Below are positions 7,207-15,045 of a DNA stretch of 21,238 nt, in pieces. The first letter of the stretch is position 1, and every line of letters starts with the position of its first letter. The notes below the pieces were generated by a model that saw nothing but the letters and a program-made list of their open reading frames with translations, had not been told where the DNA came from and made no database searches. The position numbers and the translations under genes are program-made. The DNA comes from Actinomycetes bacterium (lineage in GTDB: Bacteria; Actinomycetota; Acidimicrobiia; Acidimicrobiales; SZUA-35): assembly GCA_024227975.1 (NCBI GenBank), contig JAAETV010000794.1, forward strand, positions 1-21,238, read 5' to 3'.

Positions 7207-7442
7207 CAGACCTTCTCCCCACGTCGGCGCATGTCGGCTACGACCGACTCGATGCCCTTCTTGTTGATCGTCTTGATGCCCTTGGCGCTCACGGTGAGGC
7301 TGATCCAACGCTTCTCGGACGGCAACCAGAAACGCTGGTGCTGAATATTTGGATTCCAACGACGCTTCGTCACACGGTGCGAGTGCGAAACATTGTTGCC
7401 GAAGCTCGGCTTGCGGCCGGTGACCTGGCAGATCTTAGACAT
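7206..7442 (-). CDS. rpmB: Large ribosomal subunit protein bL28
   Basis: A 78-residue protein beginning [20 protein letters not shown] and ending in [10 protein letters not shown], with the L28 core [16 protein letters not shown] and [18 protein letters not shown]. It resembles the E. coli-like form with a single Cys near the N-terminus and no paired CxxC motifs, unlike the zinc-binding actinobacterial form. The ATG at 7442 is chosen because an AGAGG site lies 6 nt upstream and because the MSKICQVTG start matches the family; a TTG two codons earlier is less likely. The TGA stop overlaps the rpmG ATG (TGATG). It is the promoter-proximal gene of the minus-strand operon reaching to 5250. Confidence 0.95.
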   Translation of the reverse strand: MSKICQVTGRKPSFGNNVSHSHRVTKRRWNPNIQHQRFWLPSEKRWISLTVSAKGIKTINKKGIESVVADMRRRGEKV

Positions 7443-7555
7443 CGTCAACCTCTAGGGTGCAGGGCCACCGCCCTGAATCGGACTAGACAAGGCTACCGCT
7501 GCAAGGGTTCAGCTGCTACCGGAAGGGTCGCAAGACAGCGCGGAAGAATGGGGAA

Positions 7556-7561
7556 TAGGGT
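7556..7561 (+). promoter_or_regulatory. Candidate -10 box (TAGGGT) for leaderless transcription of the hydratase gene
   Basis: TAGGGT fits TANNNT and ends 7 nt before the GTG at 7569. It lies in the 7443-7568 region between the divergent rpmB and hydratase genes; no clear -35 box is seen. It supports GTG 7569 over ATG 7548 as the start. Confidence 0.4.
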
Positions 7562-7568
7562 CAGGGCT

Positions 7569-8360
7569 GTGACCCAGGTCGATATTGAACACGCAGTTGG
7601 ACTCCTGATCGAGTGCCGGGAGACGGGTCGACCCATCCCCGACCTCCCGGACGGGCTCCGGCCCGGTAGCTGGGATGAGGCCTACGCCATCCAGGACGCC
7701 CTTCACGCTGAGGGAGGGTGGGGGACTGCCGCCCTCAAGGTTGGGGCAACCAGCGAGGCGGCGCAGAAGGCCCTCGGTACCGACGGCCCCTTCACCGGTC
7801 GCCTCCCGGCCGGCGCCCTGTTCGACAGTGGTTCTACCCTCGACTCAGCCCCCATCTTCCATCATCCCCCTCGATTGGAGAGCGAGTTCGCCCTCCGTCT
7901 CGGCTCCGGGGTGGCCACAGTCGACCCCGACGACCTGGAGGCCGTTCGCGCCGTCGTCGATGCCGTCGCTCCCGCCTTGGAGCTCGTCGGCTCTCGCTAC
8001 CAGAACATGGGCAAGGTCAGCGCCATGAGCCTTGTGGCTGACAACGCCGGCTCAGCCGCCATTGTCTTGGGTCAACCGGTAGCGGCCGATCAACTCGGTG
8101 ATCTGGCCTCAATTGCCGTCACCCTGACCAGCGGGAGCGGCGAGCGGCTCGGGGCTGGGACTGGGGCCGACGTGATGGGAGACCCCGTCCGTTCTCTCCA
8201 GTGGGTGTTGAGGCACGAGCGGGACCGGGGCCGCACCCCAGAGGCCGGCATCTGGGTCATCACTGGAACCTGTACGGGAATGGTGCCATACCCCCTCGGC
8301 CAAACCGTCGTCGCCCACTTCGCCGGCCTAGGCGAGGTCTCGGTCACTGTCACTGAGTAG
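7569..8360 (+). CDS. 2-keto-4-pentenoate hydratase / fumarylacetoacetate hydrolase family protein
   Basis: A 263-residue protein of the MhpD/FAH family. The N-terminal part (AVGLLIECRETGRPIPDLPD, SWDEAYAIQDAL) is the usual helical segment of 2-keto-4-pentenoate hydratases. PRLESEFALRLG gives the E104-x-E106 metal ligands, and LELVGSRYQNMGK and ADNAGSAAIVLG follow in the expected order. These enzymes bind Mg or Mn and act on 2-oxo acids from meta-cleavage of aromatics (hydratase) or on oxalocrotonate (decarboxylase). No other meta-cleavage gene is in the window, so the substrate is open. The frame extends upstream to 7338, antisense to rpmB; GTG 7569 is chosen from family length and the TAGGGT box, with ATG 7548 as alternative. 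The stop codon is part of the first unit of a 17-bp tandem repeat. Confidence 0.85.
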   Translation: MTQVDIEHAVGLLIECRETGRPIPDLPDGLRPGSWDEAYAIQDALHAEGGWGTAALKVGATSEAAQKALGTDGPFTGRLPAGALFDSGSTLDSAPIFHHPPRLESEFALRLGSGVATVDPDDLEAVRAVVDAVAPALELVGSRYQNMGKVSAMSLVADNAGSAAIVLGQPVAADQLGDLASIAVTLTSGSGERLGAGTGADVMGDPVRSLQWVLRHERDRGRTPEAGIWVITGTCTGMVPYPLGQTVVAHFAGLGEVSVTVTE

Positions 8361-8390
8361 GCCGAATGGTCGGGTAGGCCGAGTGGTCGG
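8357..8390. repeat. 17-bp tandem duplication spanning a stop codon
   Basis: GTAGGCCGAATGGTCGG (8357-8373) is followed directly by GTAGGCCGAGTGGTCGG (8374-8390), differing at one base (8366 A, 8383 G). The first unit contains the TAG stop of the hydratase gene. The second unit supplies the left arm and loop of the adjoining hairpin. Confidence 0.9.
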
Positions 8391-8397
8391 CCTACCC
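8372..8397. terminator. Perfect 11-bp hairpin between convergent genes, probable bidirectional terminator
   Basis: GGGTAGGCCGA (8372-8382), loop GTGG, TCGGCCTACCC (8387-8397) form a perfect 11-bp stem with a 4-nt loop. It sits in the 67-bp gap between two convergent genes ending at 8360 and 8428. There is no T-run on either side, as is common for hairpin terminators in high-GC actinobacteria. Confidence 0.7.
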
Positions 8398-8427
8398 AGT
8401 ACCACCAACGATTCATCCACCAATGGG

Positions 8428-11400
8428 CTACCAGCCGTCGATGGCAGGGCGTTTCTTGGTGTGGCGCTCGGGGGGTGGGCGCAGTGAGGCCATGATGTTG
8501 GCTATCCAGTGGCGGGTGTCGGCCGGGTCGATGGTGTCATCGACAGCAAACCCGGTGGCATGGTTCAAGGCCTTCCCTCGTTGGTACTCCTTCTCGACCA
8601 GTTCGTCGTAGCGGGCCTTGCGCTCGGTTGGATCCTCGATGGCGGCCAGCTCGGCACGGAACCCCAGCTTGACCGACCCCTCCAACCCCATTGGCCCGAA
8701 CTCAGCTGTTGGCCAGGCCACGCTGAACACGGGCACCTTGTATGAGCCACCGGCCATGGCGATTCCACCCAACCCATAGGCCTTGCGCACGATGACGGTG
8801 AAGGTCGGCACCTCCAGGTTGGCCCCGATGAGGAACATCCGATTGGCGTGACGGACCAGGGCCGTCTTCTCCACTTCAGGCCCAACCATGATCCCTGGGG
8901 TGTCACACAGGAACAGCAGGGGAATATCGAAGGCGTCACACACCTGCATGAATCGGGCCCCCTTGTCGGCCCCGTCGGAATCGATGGCCCCACCGAGATG
9001 GTTCGGGTTGTTGGCCACCAGACCCAGTGAACGCCCCTCGATGCGGATCAGGGCGGTCACGATCCCATGGCCGAAGTCGGGCCTCAGCTCCAGGACCGAA
9101 TCGATATCGGCCAGGGTCTCGATCAGCTCCCGAACGTCGTAGGTCCGCAGCCGGTTCTCGGGGATGGCCCGACGTAGCAGCCGCTGATCGTGGGCCTCCC
9201 AACCGGCACCGCTACCGCCACCATCGAGTGGGCCCTGGAAATACGACAGGTATTGCTTGGCAATCTTGGTTGCCTCGGCCTCGTCCTCCGCCAGCACATC
9301 GATCACACCGTTGGCGGTCTGCATATCGCTTGGCCCGATCTCCTCGGGGCGGAAGATCCCCAGCCCGCCCCCCTCGATCATGGCCGGACCCCCCATCCCG
9401 ATATGGGCGTCGCGGGTGGCGATGATCACGTCGCAACACCCCAGCAAGGAGGCATTTCCAGCGAAGCAGTAGCCAGAGACCACCCCCACCATCGGCACCA
9501 GGCCGCTCAGGGTGGCGAAGCGGGAGAAGGTGCGGCTGCCGAAGTCACCACCGTCGGTGTCGCCCGGTCGTCCCCCTCCACCTTCAGCGAACAAGATGAA
9601 AGGCATCCGCCCGTCGGTGGCAACATCGATGATGCGGTCGGTCTTGGCGTGGTTGCGGATGCCCTGGGTTCCGGCGAACACTGTGTAGTCGTAGATCATG
9701 ACGGCGCACCGATTGGTCGGCGCATCGAACAGCTCACCATTGACAGAGGCCACTCCGGTGATGAGCCCATCGGCCGGGCTCCGCTTGACCAGATCATCCC
9801 AGCTCCGACGTCGACGTTGGGCCGCAAGCGCCATCGGGCCGTACTCGATGAAGGTCCCGTCATCGACCAGGTCGACCAGGTTCTCCCTGGCCGTCCGCTG
9901 GTTGGTGTTGCGCCTCCGTTCGACGGCCTCGGGCCGAGCTTCGTCCATCATCTTGGCCCTCAGTTCGAGGACCTCGGCCAGGCTGGGGCGGATCTCATCA
10001 AGATCGATTCTTTCGACCTCGGCCGCTCCCGCCTCGCCAATGTCGCCCGCCGCAATCACCAGCAGAACCTGATCGCCCCACAGGGTGTCACCAGGGTGGG
10101 CTTCGATCCGCTCGACGGTGCCCGCCACCGGGGCCGCCACCTCATGCTCCATCTTCATCGCCTCGACCACCGCCACCAGCTGCCCCTGAGCCACCGCCTG
10201 GCCGGCCTCGACCTCGATCGATACAACTGTCCCTTGCAGCGGGGTGCAAGCAGCCACAAACCCATCGGGCAGCTCGATCCCACCAGCTCGTTGGTCCCCG
10301 CCCCCATCACCGTCGGACGCCCCAGTGGGCGCCTGACCGAACTCCAGCACGGCTAGAGGGTCGTCGCTGGCCAGGGTGGCGCCGGCTTGGGATCCCCCGT
10401 GCGGTCCGACACCGCCCACTCCCTGGCCACCCCCGGTGCCCGTCGGCGAGGAGACGACGAGGGCTCGCACCGGGTGAGGGCCCGGGGTGCACAGGGCGGG
10501 CAGGTGGTCGGCCAGGAAACCGGTGGTTGCCCCGACGAGACCGGGGTGGCTGATGAGATTGCGGAGGAGGTCAAGGTTGGTGGCGATGCCCTCGATGCGG
10601 GTCTCAGCCAGGGCGGCTGCCATCTTCGACGCGGTTGGCTCGAACGGGCCCGACCGACGGTGGACGATGAGCTTGGCCAGCAATGAGTCGTAGTTCGGGT
10701 TGATCGTCATCCCAACGAAGGCGGCCGAGTCGACCCGCACCCCGGGCCCGGCCGCTGGCTCGTAGGTGGTGACGGTCCCGCCGGCGGGCATGGTCGAGCC
10801 CGACGGGTCGATTGTCTCGGCGTTGATCCTGACCTCGATGGCCCACCCCCGAGGCGAGGGTGGTTCGCCCAAACCGAGATCGTCGAGGCTGGTTCCGGCG
10901 GCCAACCTCAGCTGGGTCTCGACCAGGTCGACCCCGGTCACCTCCTCGGTAATCGTGTGCTCGACCTGGATCCGAGCATTGGTCTCGATGAACCAGAAGT
11001 CTGGCTCCCGGTCGGGATTCCCCCCGGAACCAACCAGGAATTCGACGGTGCCGACGCTGTGGTAGCCAACCGAGCGGCCGAGGTCGACGGCGGCCTCCCC
11101 CAGCCTGGCCCGAAGCTCATCGCTGAGCCCTGGGGCCGGTGCCATCTCCACCACCTTCTGATGGCGCCGTTGGATACTACAGTCCCGCTCCCCGAGGTGG
11201 ATCACGTCCATCCCGTCGCCGACGATCTGGACTTCGATGTGGCGGGCATCGGTGACGAGCTGTTCGACGTAGATCCGACCATCGCCGAAAGCGGTGGTGG
11301 CTTCGGATACACAACGAGCCCAGGCCGCATCGAGCCCATCGGGCTCGGTCACGACCCGCATCCCCCGACCGCCTCCACCGGCCACCGCCTTCAACATGAT

Positions 11401-11862
11401 GGCCCCGTGGCGTTCCAGCAGCTCGGCCGCGCCGGCCAGATCGGTCGACCCCCCGGACCCGGCCAGGATGGGCAGCCCGGCATCGGCTGCCGCCGATCGG
11501 GCCGCCACCTTGTCGCCGAACAGGGCCAGTACCTCGGGTGAAGGCCCGACGAAGGTGATCGAAGCGTCGGCGCAAGCCTGGGCCAGGGCTGCGCTCTCGG
11601 CCAGGAATCCGTAGCCGGGGTGGATGGCGTCGGCCCCGGTGATTCTGGCCGCCTCGATGATGGCGTCGATGTCGAGGTAGCCGGCGACCCCTGTCCCTGG
11701 TAGCTGGTAGCTCTCGGTGGCCATGGACTGGGCCAGCGAGGGGGCATCGTCGGCGGTGTTGACGGCGATGGTGTCGATACCGAGACCGGCGGCCGTCCGT
11801 AGGATCCGAACCGCGATCTCGCCTCGATTGGCGACCAGCAAAGCGCTGAGGGATGACATCAT
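8428..11862 (-). CDS. Single-chain acyl-CoA carboxylase (biotin carboxylase + BCCP + carboxyltransferase)
   Basis: A 1144-residue protein carrying all parts of a biotin-dependent acyl-CoA carboxylase. The biotin carboxylase covers about residues 3-455 (HPGYGFLAE at 81-89, ATP-grasp loop GGGGRGM at 162-168, RDCSIQRRHQK, ETNARIQVEHTITE). A Gly-rich linker spans about 465-525. The BCCP domain has biotinyl-Lys570 in EAMKMEH, and the carboxyltransferase runs from about 630 to the end (NQRTARENLVDL, GGAIDSDGADKGARF, PTAEFGPMGLEG). It would carboxylate an acyl-CoA at the alpha carbon using ATP and bicarbonate. Most actinobacterial enzymes split these parts over two or three genes. The one-chain layout and length match the long-chain acyl-CoA carboxylase (LCC) described in mycobacteria, though acetyl- or propionyl-CoA remain possible. 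It is divergent from the ketosynthase gene. ATG 11859 is an alternative start. Confidence 0.92.
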   Translation of the reverse strand: MMSSLSALLVANRGEIAVRILRTAAGLGIDTIAVNTADDAPSLAQSMATESYQLPGTGVAGYLDIDAIIEAARITGADAIHPGYGFLAESAALAQACADASITFVGPSPEVLALFGDKVAARSAAADAGLPILAGSGGSTDLAGAAELLERHGAIMLKAVAGGGGRGMRVVTEPDGLDAAWARCVSEATTAFGDGRIYVEQLVTDARHIEVQIVGDGMDVIHLGERDCSIQRRHQKVVEMAPAPGLSDELRARLGEAAVDLGRSVGYHSVGTVEFLVGSGGNPDREPDFWFIETNARIQVEHTITEEVTGVDLVETQLRLAAGTSLDDLGLGEPPSPRGWAIEVRINAETIDPSGSTMPAGGTVTTYEPAAGPGVRVDSAAFVGMTINPNYDSLLAKLIVHRRSGPFEPTASKMAAALAETRIEGIATNLDLLRNLISHPGLVGATTGFLADHLPALCTPGPHPVRALVVSSPTGTGGGQGVGGVGPHGGSQAGATLASDDPLAVLEFGQAPTGASDGDGGGDQRAGGIELPDGFVAACTPLQGTVVSIEVEAGQAVAQGQLVAVVEAMKMEHEVAAPVAGTVERIEAHPGDTLWGDQVLLVIAAGDIGEAGAAEVERIDLDEIRPSLAEVLELRAKMMDEARPEAVERRRNTNQRTARENLVDLVDDGTFIEYGPMALAAQRRRRSWDDLVKRSPADGLITGVASVNGELFDAPTNRCAVMIYDYTVFAGTQGIRNHAKTDRIIDVATDGRMPFILFAEGGGGRPGDTDGGDFGSRTFSRFATLSGLVPMVGVVSGYCFAGNASLLGCCDVIIATRDAHIGMGGPAMIEGGGLGIFRPEEIGPSDMQTANGVIDVLAEDEAEATKIAKQYLSYFQGPLDGGGSGAGWEAHDQRLLRRAIPENRLRTYDVRELIETLADIDSVLELRPDFGHGIVTALIRIEGRSLGLVANNPNHLGGAIDSDGADKGARFMQVCDAFDIPLLFLCDTPGIMVGPEVEKTALVRHANRMFLIGANLEVPTFTVIVRKAYGLGGIAMAGGSYKVPVFSVAWPTAEFGPMGLEGSVKLGFRAELAAIEDPTERKARYDELVEKEYQRGKALNHATGFAVDDTIDPADTRHWIANIMASLRPPPERHTKKRPAIDGW

Positions 11863-11910
11863 GGATCAGAACCTGTCACAACCCCCCGGCCATGACAAAG
11901 ACCGAGTCCA

Positions 11911-11928
11911 CGATGATGGGAATCATCG
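11911..11928. promoter_or_regulatory. Perfect inverted repeat in divergent promoter region, candidate operator
   Basis: CGATGAT-GGGA-ATCATCG is a perfect 7-4-7 inverted repeat inside the 84-bp gap between the divergent carboxylase (start 11862) and ketosynthase (start 11947) genes. The position suits a regulator binding site shared by both; it could also form a short hairpin in either leader. No regulator gene is adjacent, so this is positional inference. Confidence 0.4.
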
Positions 11929-11946
11929 AGCTCCACCCAGGGTTAC

Positions 11947-13200
11947 GTGCCCGTGCACGACAGACGAGTGGTGGTGACGGGAATGGGGCTCCTCAGTCCC
12001 GTCGGCAACGAGGTGACAACTGCATGGGACGCTCTCGTTGAGGGCCGGTCCGGTATTGGGCCCATCACCCAGTTCGACGTCGAGGGGTTTCCGGTTGCCT
12101 TCGGCGGTGAGGTCACCGGTTTCGACCCCGGTGCCGAGTTTGGGCGCTACCGGGCCAAGCATCTCGATCGCTTCACCCAATTGGCACTGTCTGCCGCCGG
12201 CCAAGCGGTGACCCAGGCCGGAATCGGTTGTGATGGAGGGATCGAGCTAGATCCCTTCCGAGTAGGTGTGATCGTAGGCAGCGGGGCCGGGGGTCTGGCC
12301 ACGATGGAGAAGCAACTCGGGGTCCTGGCCCGCCGCGGTCCGACCAAGGTCAGCCCCTTTGTCACCCCCATGATGTGCGCCAACATGGCGGCGGGGGAGA
12401 TCGCCATCGAGTTCGGGGCCATGGGCTTCACCACCTGCCCCGTCACAGCCTGCGCCGCTTCGGCCAACGCCATTGGAGATGGGTTCGAGGCCATCCGCAG
12501 TGGCCGGGTCGATACCGTGATCGCCGGTGGAGCCGATGCCTCGATCGTGCCCCTGTGCATCGCCGGCTTCGGGGCCATGAAGGCCCTGTCGACCTACGAC
12601 GGAGATCCCCGCCAGGCATCGAGGCCCTTCGAGGTGGACCGTGACGGTTTCGTCATCAGCGAGGGTGCCGCCATCGTGGTCCTGGAGGAGCGGTCCCAAG
12701 CCGAGCAGCGGGGAGCCACCATCTTCGGTGAGGTCCTGGGCTACGGCACCAGCTGCGACGCCCACCATCCGACCGCCCCCCACCCTGATGGGGCCGGGGC
12801 CCGAGCCTCGATGATAGGCGCTCTGGCTCAAGCTGGGGTCAGCCCACACGAGATCGACTACCTGAATGCGCATGGCACTTCGACCGCCTTCAATGATGCC
12901 ACTGAGGCTGCTGCCGTTGCCGCCGTCATCGGTGGGGGAGTGGCGGTCTCGTCGACCAAGTCGGTGACCGGCCATCTGCTGGGGGCAGCCGGTGCTTTCG
13001 AGGCCATTGCCACCATCCAAGCCATCCGCAGTGGGTGCGTGCCCCCGACCATCAACCTCGATCAGCTCGACCCCGCCTGCGACTTCGACTCGATCGACCA
13101 TGTGGCCAATGTGGCCGTCGAGCGCCCCGTGCGGTTGGCCATGAGCAACAGTTTCGGCTTCGGGGGCCACAATGTGTCCCTCCTGTTCGGTTCCGACTAG
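11947..13200 (+). CDS. Beta-ketoacyl-ACP synthase, FabF (KAS II) type
   Basis: A 417-residue thiolase-fold condensing enzyme. The full catalytic set is present: Cys169 in TACAASANAIG, His309 in NAHGTSTAFND, and Lys338/His343 in KSVTGHLLGAAG. The N-terminus RRVVVTGMGLLSPVG is typical. It would condense an acyl thioester with malonyl-ACP, releasing CO2, in fatty acid or polyketide-like synthesis. GTG at 11947 or 11953 could be the start; 11953 is 10 nt from AGGG (11939-11942). An ACP gene follows 25 nt downstream and a carboxylase gene is divergent, both fitting a condensation function. No other fatty acid synthase genes (FabD, FabG, FabH) are recognisable here, although two SDRs lie 4 kb away. 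A housekeeping FabF and a specialised ketosynthase cannot be told apart from sequence alone. Confidence 0.92.
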   Translation: MPVHDRRVVVTGMGLLSPVGNEVTTAWDALVEGRSGIGPITQFDVEGFPVAFGGEVTGFDPGAEFGRYRAKHLDRFTQLALSAAGQAVTQAGIGCDGGIELDPFRVGVIVGSGAGGLATMEKQLGVLARRGPTKVSPFVTPMMCANMAAGEIAIEFGAMGFTTCPVTACAASANAIGDGFEAIRSGRVDTVIAGGADASIVPLCIAGFGAMKALSTYDGDPRQASRPFEVDRDGFVISEGAAIVVLEERSQAEQRGATIFGEVLGYGTSCDAHHPTAPHPDGAGARASMIGALAQAGVSPHEIDYLNAHGTSTAFNDATEAAAVAAVIGGGVAVSSTKSVTGHLLGAAGAFEAIATIQAIRSGCVPPTINLDQLDPACDFDSIDHVANVAVERPVRLAMSNSFGFGGHNVSLLFGSD

Positions 13201-13209
13201 ATCCCAACG

Positions 13210-13216
13210 AGGAGGT
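13210..13216 (+). promoter_or_regulatory. Ribosome binding site deciding the ACP start
   Basis: AGGAGGT is a near-perfect Shine-Dalgarno sequence, 9 nt before the GTG at 13226. It fixes the start there rather than at the upstream in-frame codon inside the ketosynthase gene. Confidence 0.85.
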
Positions 13217-13225
13217 ACCAATCCT

Positions 13226-13498
13226 GTGAGCAGTGAGCAGTTGACCAACGGCTTCGACCGTGACGCGGCGTGGACCACCTACACCATCGCTGTGGCCGAC
13301 GTATTGGAGCGAGAACCCGACGAGATCCAGCTCGGCCAGGACTTCCGAGATGACCTGGAGATCGACAGCCTTGGATTCTTCGAGCTGGTCCTCGAACTGG
13401 AGGAGTCGTTCGAGATCGAGATCGAGGAGTCTGAGGCCGAGTCGATCCGCACCACCGATGAGGGCTTCTCCCTGGTGTGCGCCTACCTCGGGACCTGA
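13226..13498 (+). CDS. Acyl carrier protein
   Basis: A 90-residue acidic protein whose core reads LGQDFRDDLEIDSLGFFELV. Ser48 in IDSLG is the expected 4'-phosphopantetheine attachment site. The following helix is strongly acidic (ELEESFEIEIEESEAESI), as in type II ACPs. The usual Asp after DSL is Gly here. The GTG start follows an AGGAGGT site with 9-nt spacing, 25 nt after the ketosynthase stop, so the two genes are surely one transcript and probably partners. The longer open frame (from 13172) runs into the ketosynthase gene and is not used. The stop lies 5 nt from the end of the convergent ligase gene, leaving no room for a separate terminator. Confidence 0.93.
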   Translation: MSSEQLTNGFDRDAAWTTYTIAVADVLEREPDEIQLGQDFRDDLEIDSLGFFELVLELEESFEIEIEESEAESIRTTDEGFSLVCAYLGT

Positions 13499-13503
13499 GT
13501 GGG

Positions 13504-15045
13504 TCACCGACGATGGGGACGGTTGCGGGCGTCCCACGCCCCCTCCACCCCGCCATCGAGCTTGAACTTCTGGACCCGGGTCGACGGGGTCTTGGGTAGC
13601 TGAGTCAGATGTTGGATGTAGCGAGGCACCATGAAGGCCGGCAAGTGCTGGCGAAGGAACCGGTGAAGCTCGACGGGGCTCACCGGCTCGGGACCGAAGG
13701 TGGTGATGCAGAGCTTGATCTCCTCGTCGACCCCGTCGCCGGCGGGCACAGCGATGGCTGCTGCCTCGGCCACCTGGGGATGTGTGGCCGCAGCTTCCTC
13801 GATCGGGGTCGAGGCGATGATCTCCCCCCGTCTGCGGATGCTCTCTCGCTGGCGGGTCACGAACTCCAGATCTCCATCGTCGCCGAGCCGCACCAGGTCG
13901 CCGGTGTGGTACCAACCATCGGCGTCATAGGGCGACTCCAGCGACCCGTCGGGCCGGAGGTAGCCATCGAAGATGGCACCCCGGCTCGTCGGCCGGATCA
14001 GCAGCTCACCGCCCCTGCCATCCCCAATACTGCCGTTGAGGGGGACGAGGCGGGCTTCGAAGCGGTCGGTTGGTCGTCCGATCGAGCCAGGGCGTTGGGG
14101 CAACGACGAGGGCTTGGTGTAGCAGCCGGCCGATTCGGTCTGGCCCCAGGTCTCCATGATCTCGACCCCGAACCGGTCCTCGATCTCTGCCCAGTAGGGG
14201 GGAGGAGCACCGGCACCCACGATCCGATCCAGCTGGTGATCCCGGTCGCTGCCTGGTTTGGGTTTCGCTCTGATGAGGGTGGACAAGATGGTGCCGACGA
14301 AGGTGAAGCGGCGGGCCTCGGCCCCACGGATCTGATCCCAGAAGCTGAACGGGGCGAAGCCATCGGCCAAGGTCATGGTGGCCCCCGTCAACAACGCCGA
14401 CGCCACCGTGCCCTGGGCCGTGACGTGGGCCAGGGGGAGGCAGGTGAACAGGCCATTGCCCTCGTCGACGTCGAGCAGCTCGGTGGCGTAGGCCTGAGCC
14501 CAAAGGGCCTCACAGCGGCGGTTCCAGACCACCCCCTTGGGTTGCCCCGTGGTGCCGGAGGTGAACATCAGTTTGGCCCCCAACCCCTGACCGAGGGGAC
14601 CGACGGTGGCCGGCTGAGCCACCTCGTGGCCGGCGGCCAGAGAGTCGATGTCGAGCTTCGGGACGGCCGGGGTCTCGGCCACCGCCCGGTCGGTAACGAT
14701 GAGATCGGGCTTGGCCTGGGCCACGATGTCGGTCAGGGGCTTGGCTCGCAGGAGAGGGTTGAGGGGAGCCCATACCGCCCCGATCCGCTGGCAGGCCAAC
14801 CACACCACCAACTGGGTCGATGCCAGCCCTCCAGCGGTCATGATCACCGAGCCCGAGCCCGGCTCGTGGCCGCGGGCCATCAACCCACCCCCAACCCGAG
14901 CCACCAGCTCCTCGGTTTCAGCCCAGCTCAGGGTCTGGTCTGGCTCGGAGCGGGCCCCGACCAGGCGGAGGAAGGGCTGGGAGCCGAACCGCTCGGCCCG
15001 CTGATGGAGCACCGTCGAGAGATCTTGGGGTGGCAAGGATGACAT
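13504..15045 (-). CDS. AMP-forming acyl-CoA (acyl-acid) ligase
   Basis: A 513-residue ANL-superfamily enzyme that would activate a carboxylic acid as acyl-AMP and pass it to CoA (or to an ACP). Motifs in order: P-loop TSGTTGQPKG at 162-171, ETWGQTE at 298-304, GWYHTGD ending at 383, the hinge region FVTRQRESIRRRGE, and the C-terminal catalytic Lys493 in STRVQK. ATG 15045 (MSSLPPQDLS) is chosen because it is where the family fold begins. The frame is open to 15105, but that would place 60 bp inside the divergent gene. No good ribosome-binding site precedes 15045. It converges on the ACP gene, so it could supply starter acyl groups to the ketosynthase/ACP pair; that link is inference. Substrate unknown. 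Confidence 0.9.
   Translation of the reverse strand: MSSLPPQDLSTVLHQRAERFGSQPFLRLVGARSEPDQTLSWAETEELVARVGGGLMARGHEPGSGSVIMTAGGLASTQLVVWLACQRIGAVWAPLNPLLRAKPLTDIVAQAKPDLIVTDRAVAETPAVPKLDIDSLAAGHEVAQPATVGPLGQGLGAKLMFTSGTTGQPKGVVWNRRCEALWAQAYATELLDVDEGNGLFTCLPLAHVTAQGTVASALLTGATMTLADGFAPFSFWDQIRGAEARRFTFVGTILSTLIRAKPKPGSDRDHQLDRIVGAGAPPPYWAEIEDRFGVEIMETWGQTESAGCYTKPSSLPQRPGSIGRPTDRFEARLVPLNGSIGDGRGGELLIRPTSRGAIFDGYLRPDGSLESPYDADGWYHTGDLVRLGDDGDLEFVTRQRESIRRRGEIIASTPIEEAAATHPQVAEAAAIAVPAGDGVDEEIKLCITTFGPEPVSPVELHRFLRQHLPAFMVPRYIQHLTQLPKTPSTRVQKFKLDGGVEGAWDARNRPHRR

Noticed and set aside
7443..7568. A possible Zur operator upstream of the zinc-free rpmB-rpmG pair.
   Set aside because: No AT-rich palindrome of the Zur type could be found by eye in the region.
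9190..10356. A 388-codon plus-strand open frame.
   Set aside because: It lies wholly antisense to the carboxylase BCCP and CT domains, and its translation has no family signature.
12247..13278. A 343-codon minus-strand open frame across the ketosynthase and ACP genes.
   Set aside because: Antisense to a ketosynthase with a complete Cys-His-His active site.
13609..15042. A 477-codon plus-strand open frame.
   Set aside because: Antisense to the acyl ligase, whose ANL motifs are complete; the composition (Gly, Asp, His, Gln) is typical of a shadow frame.
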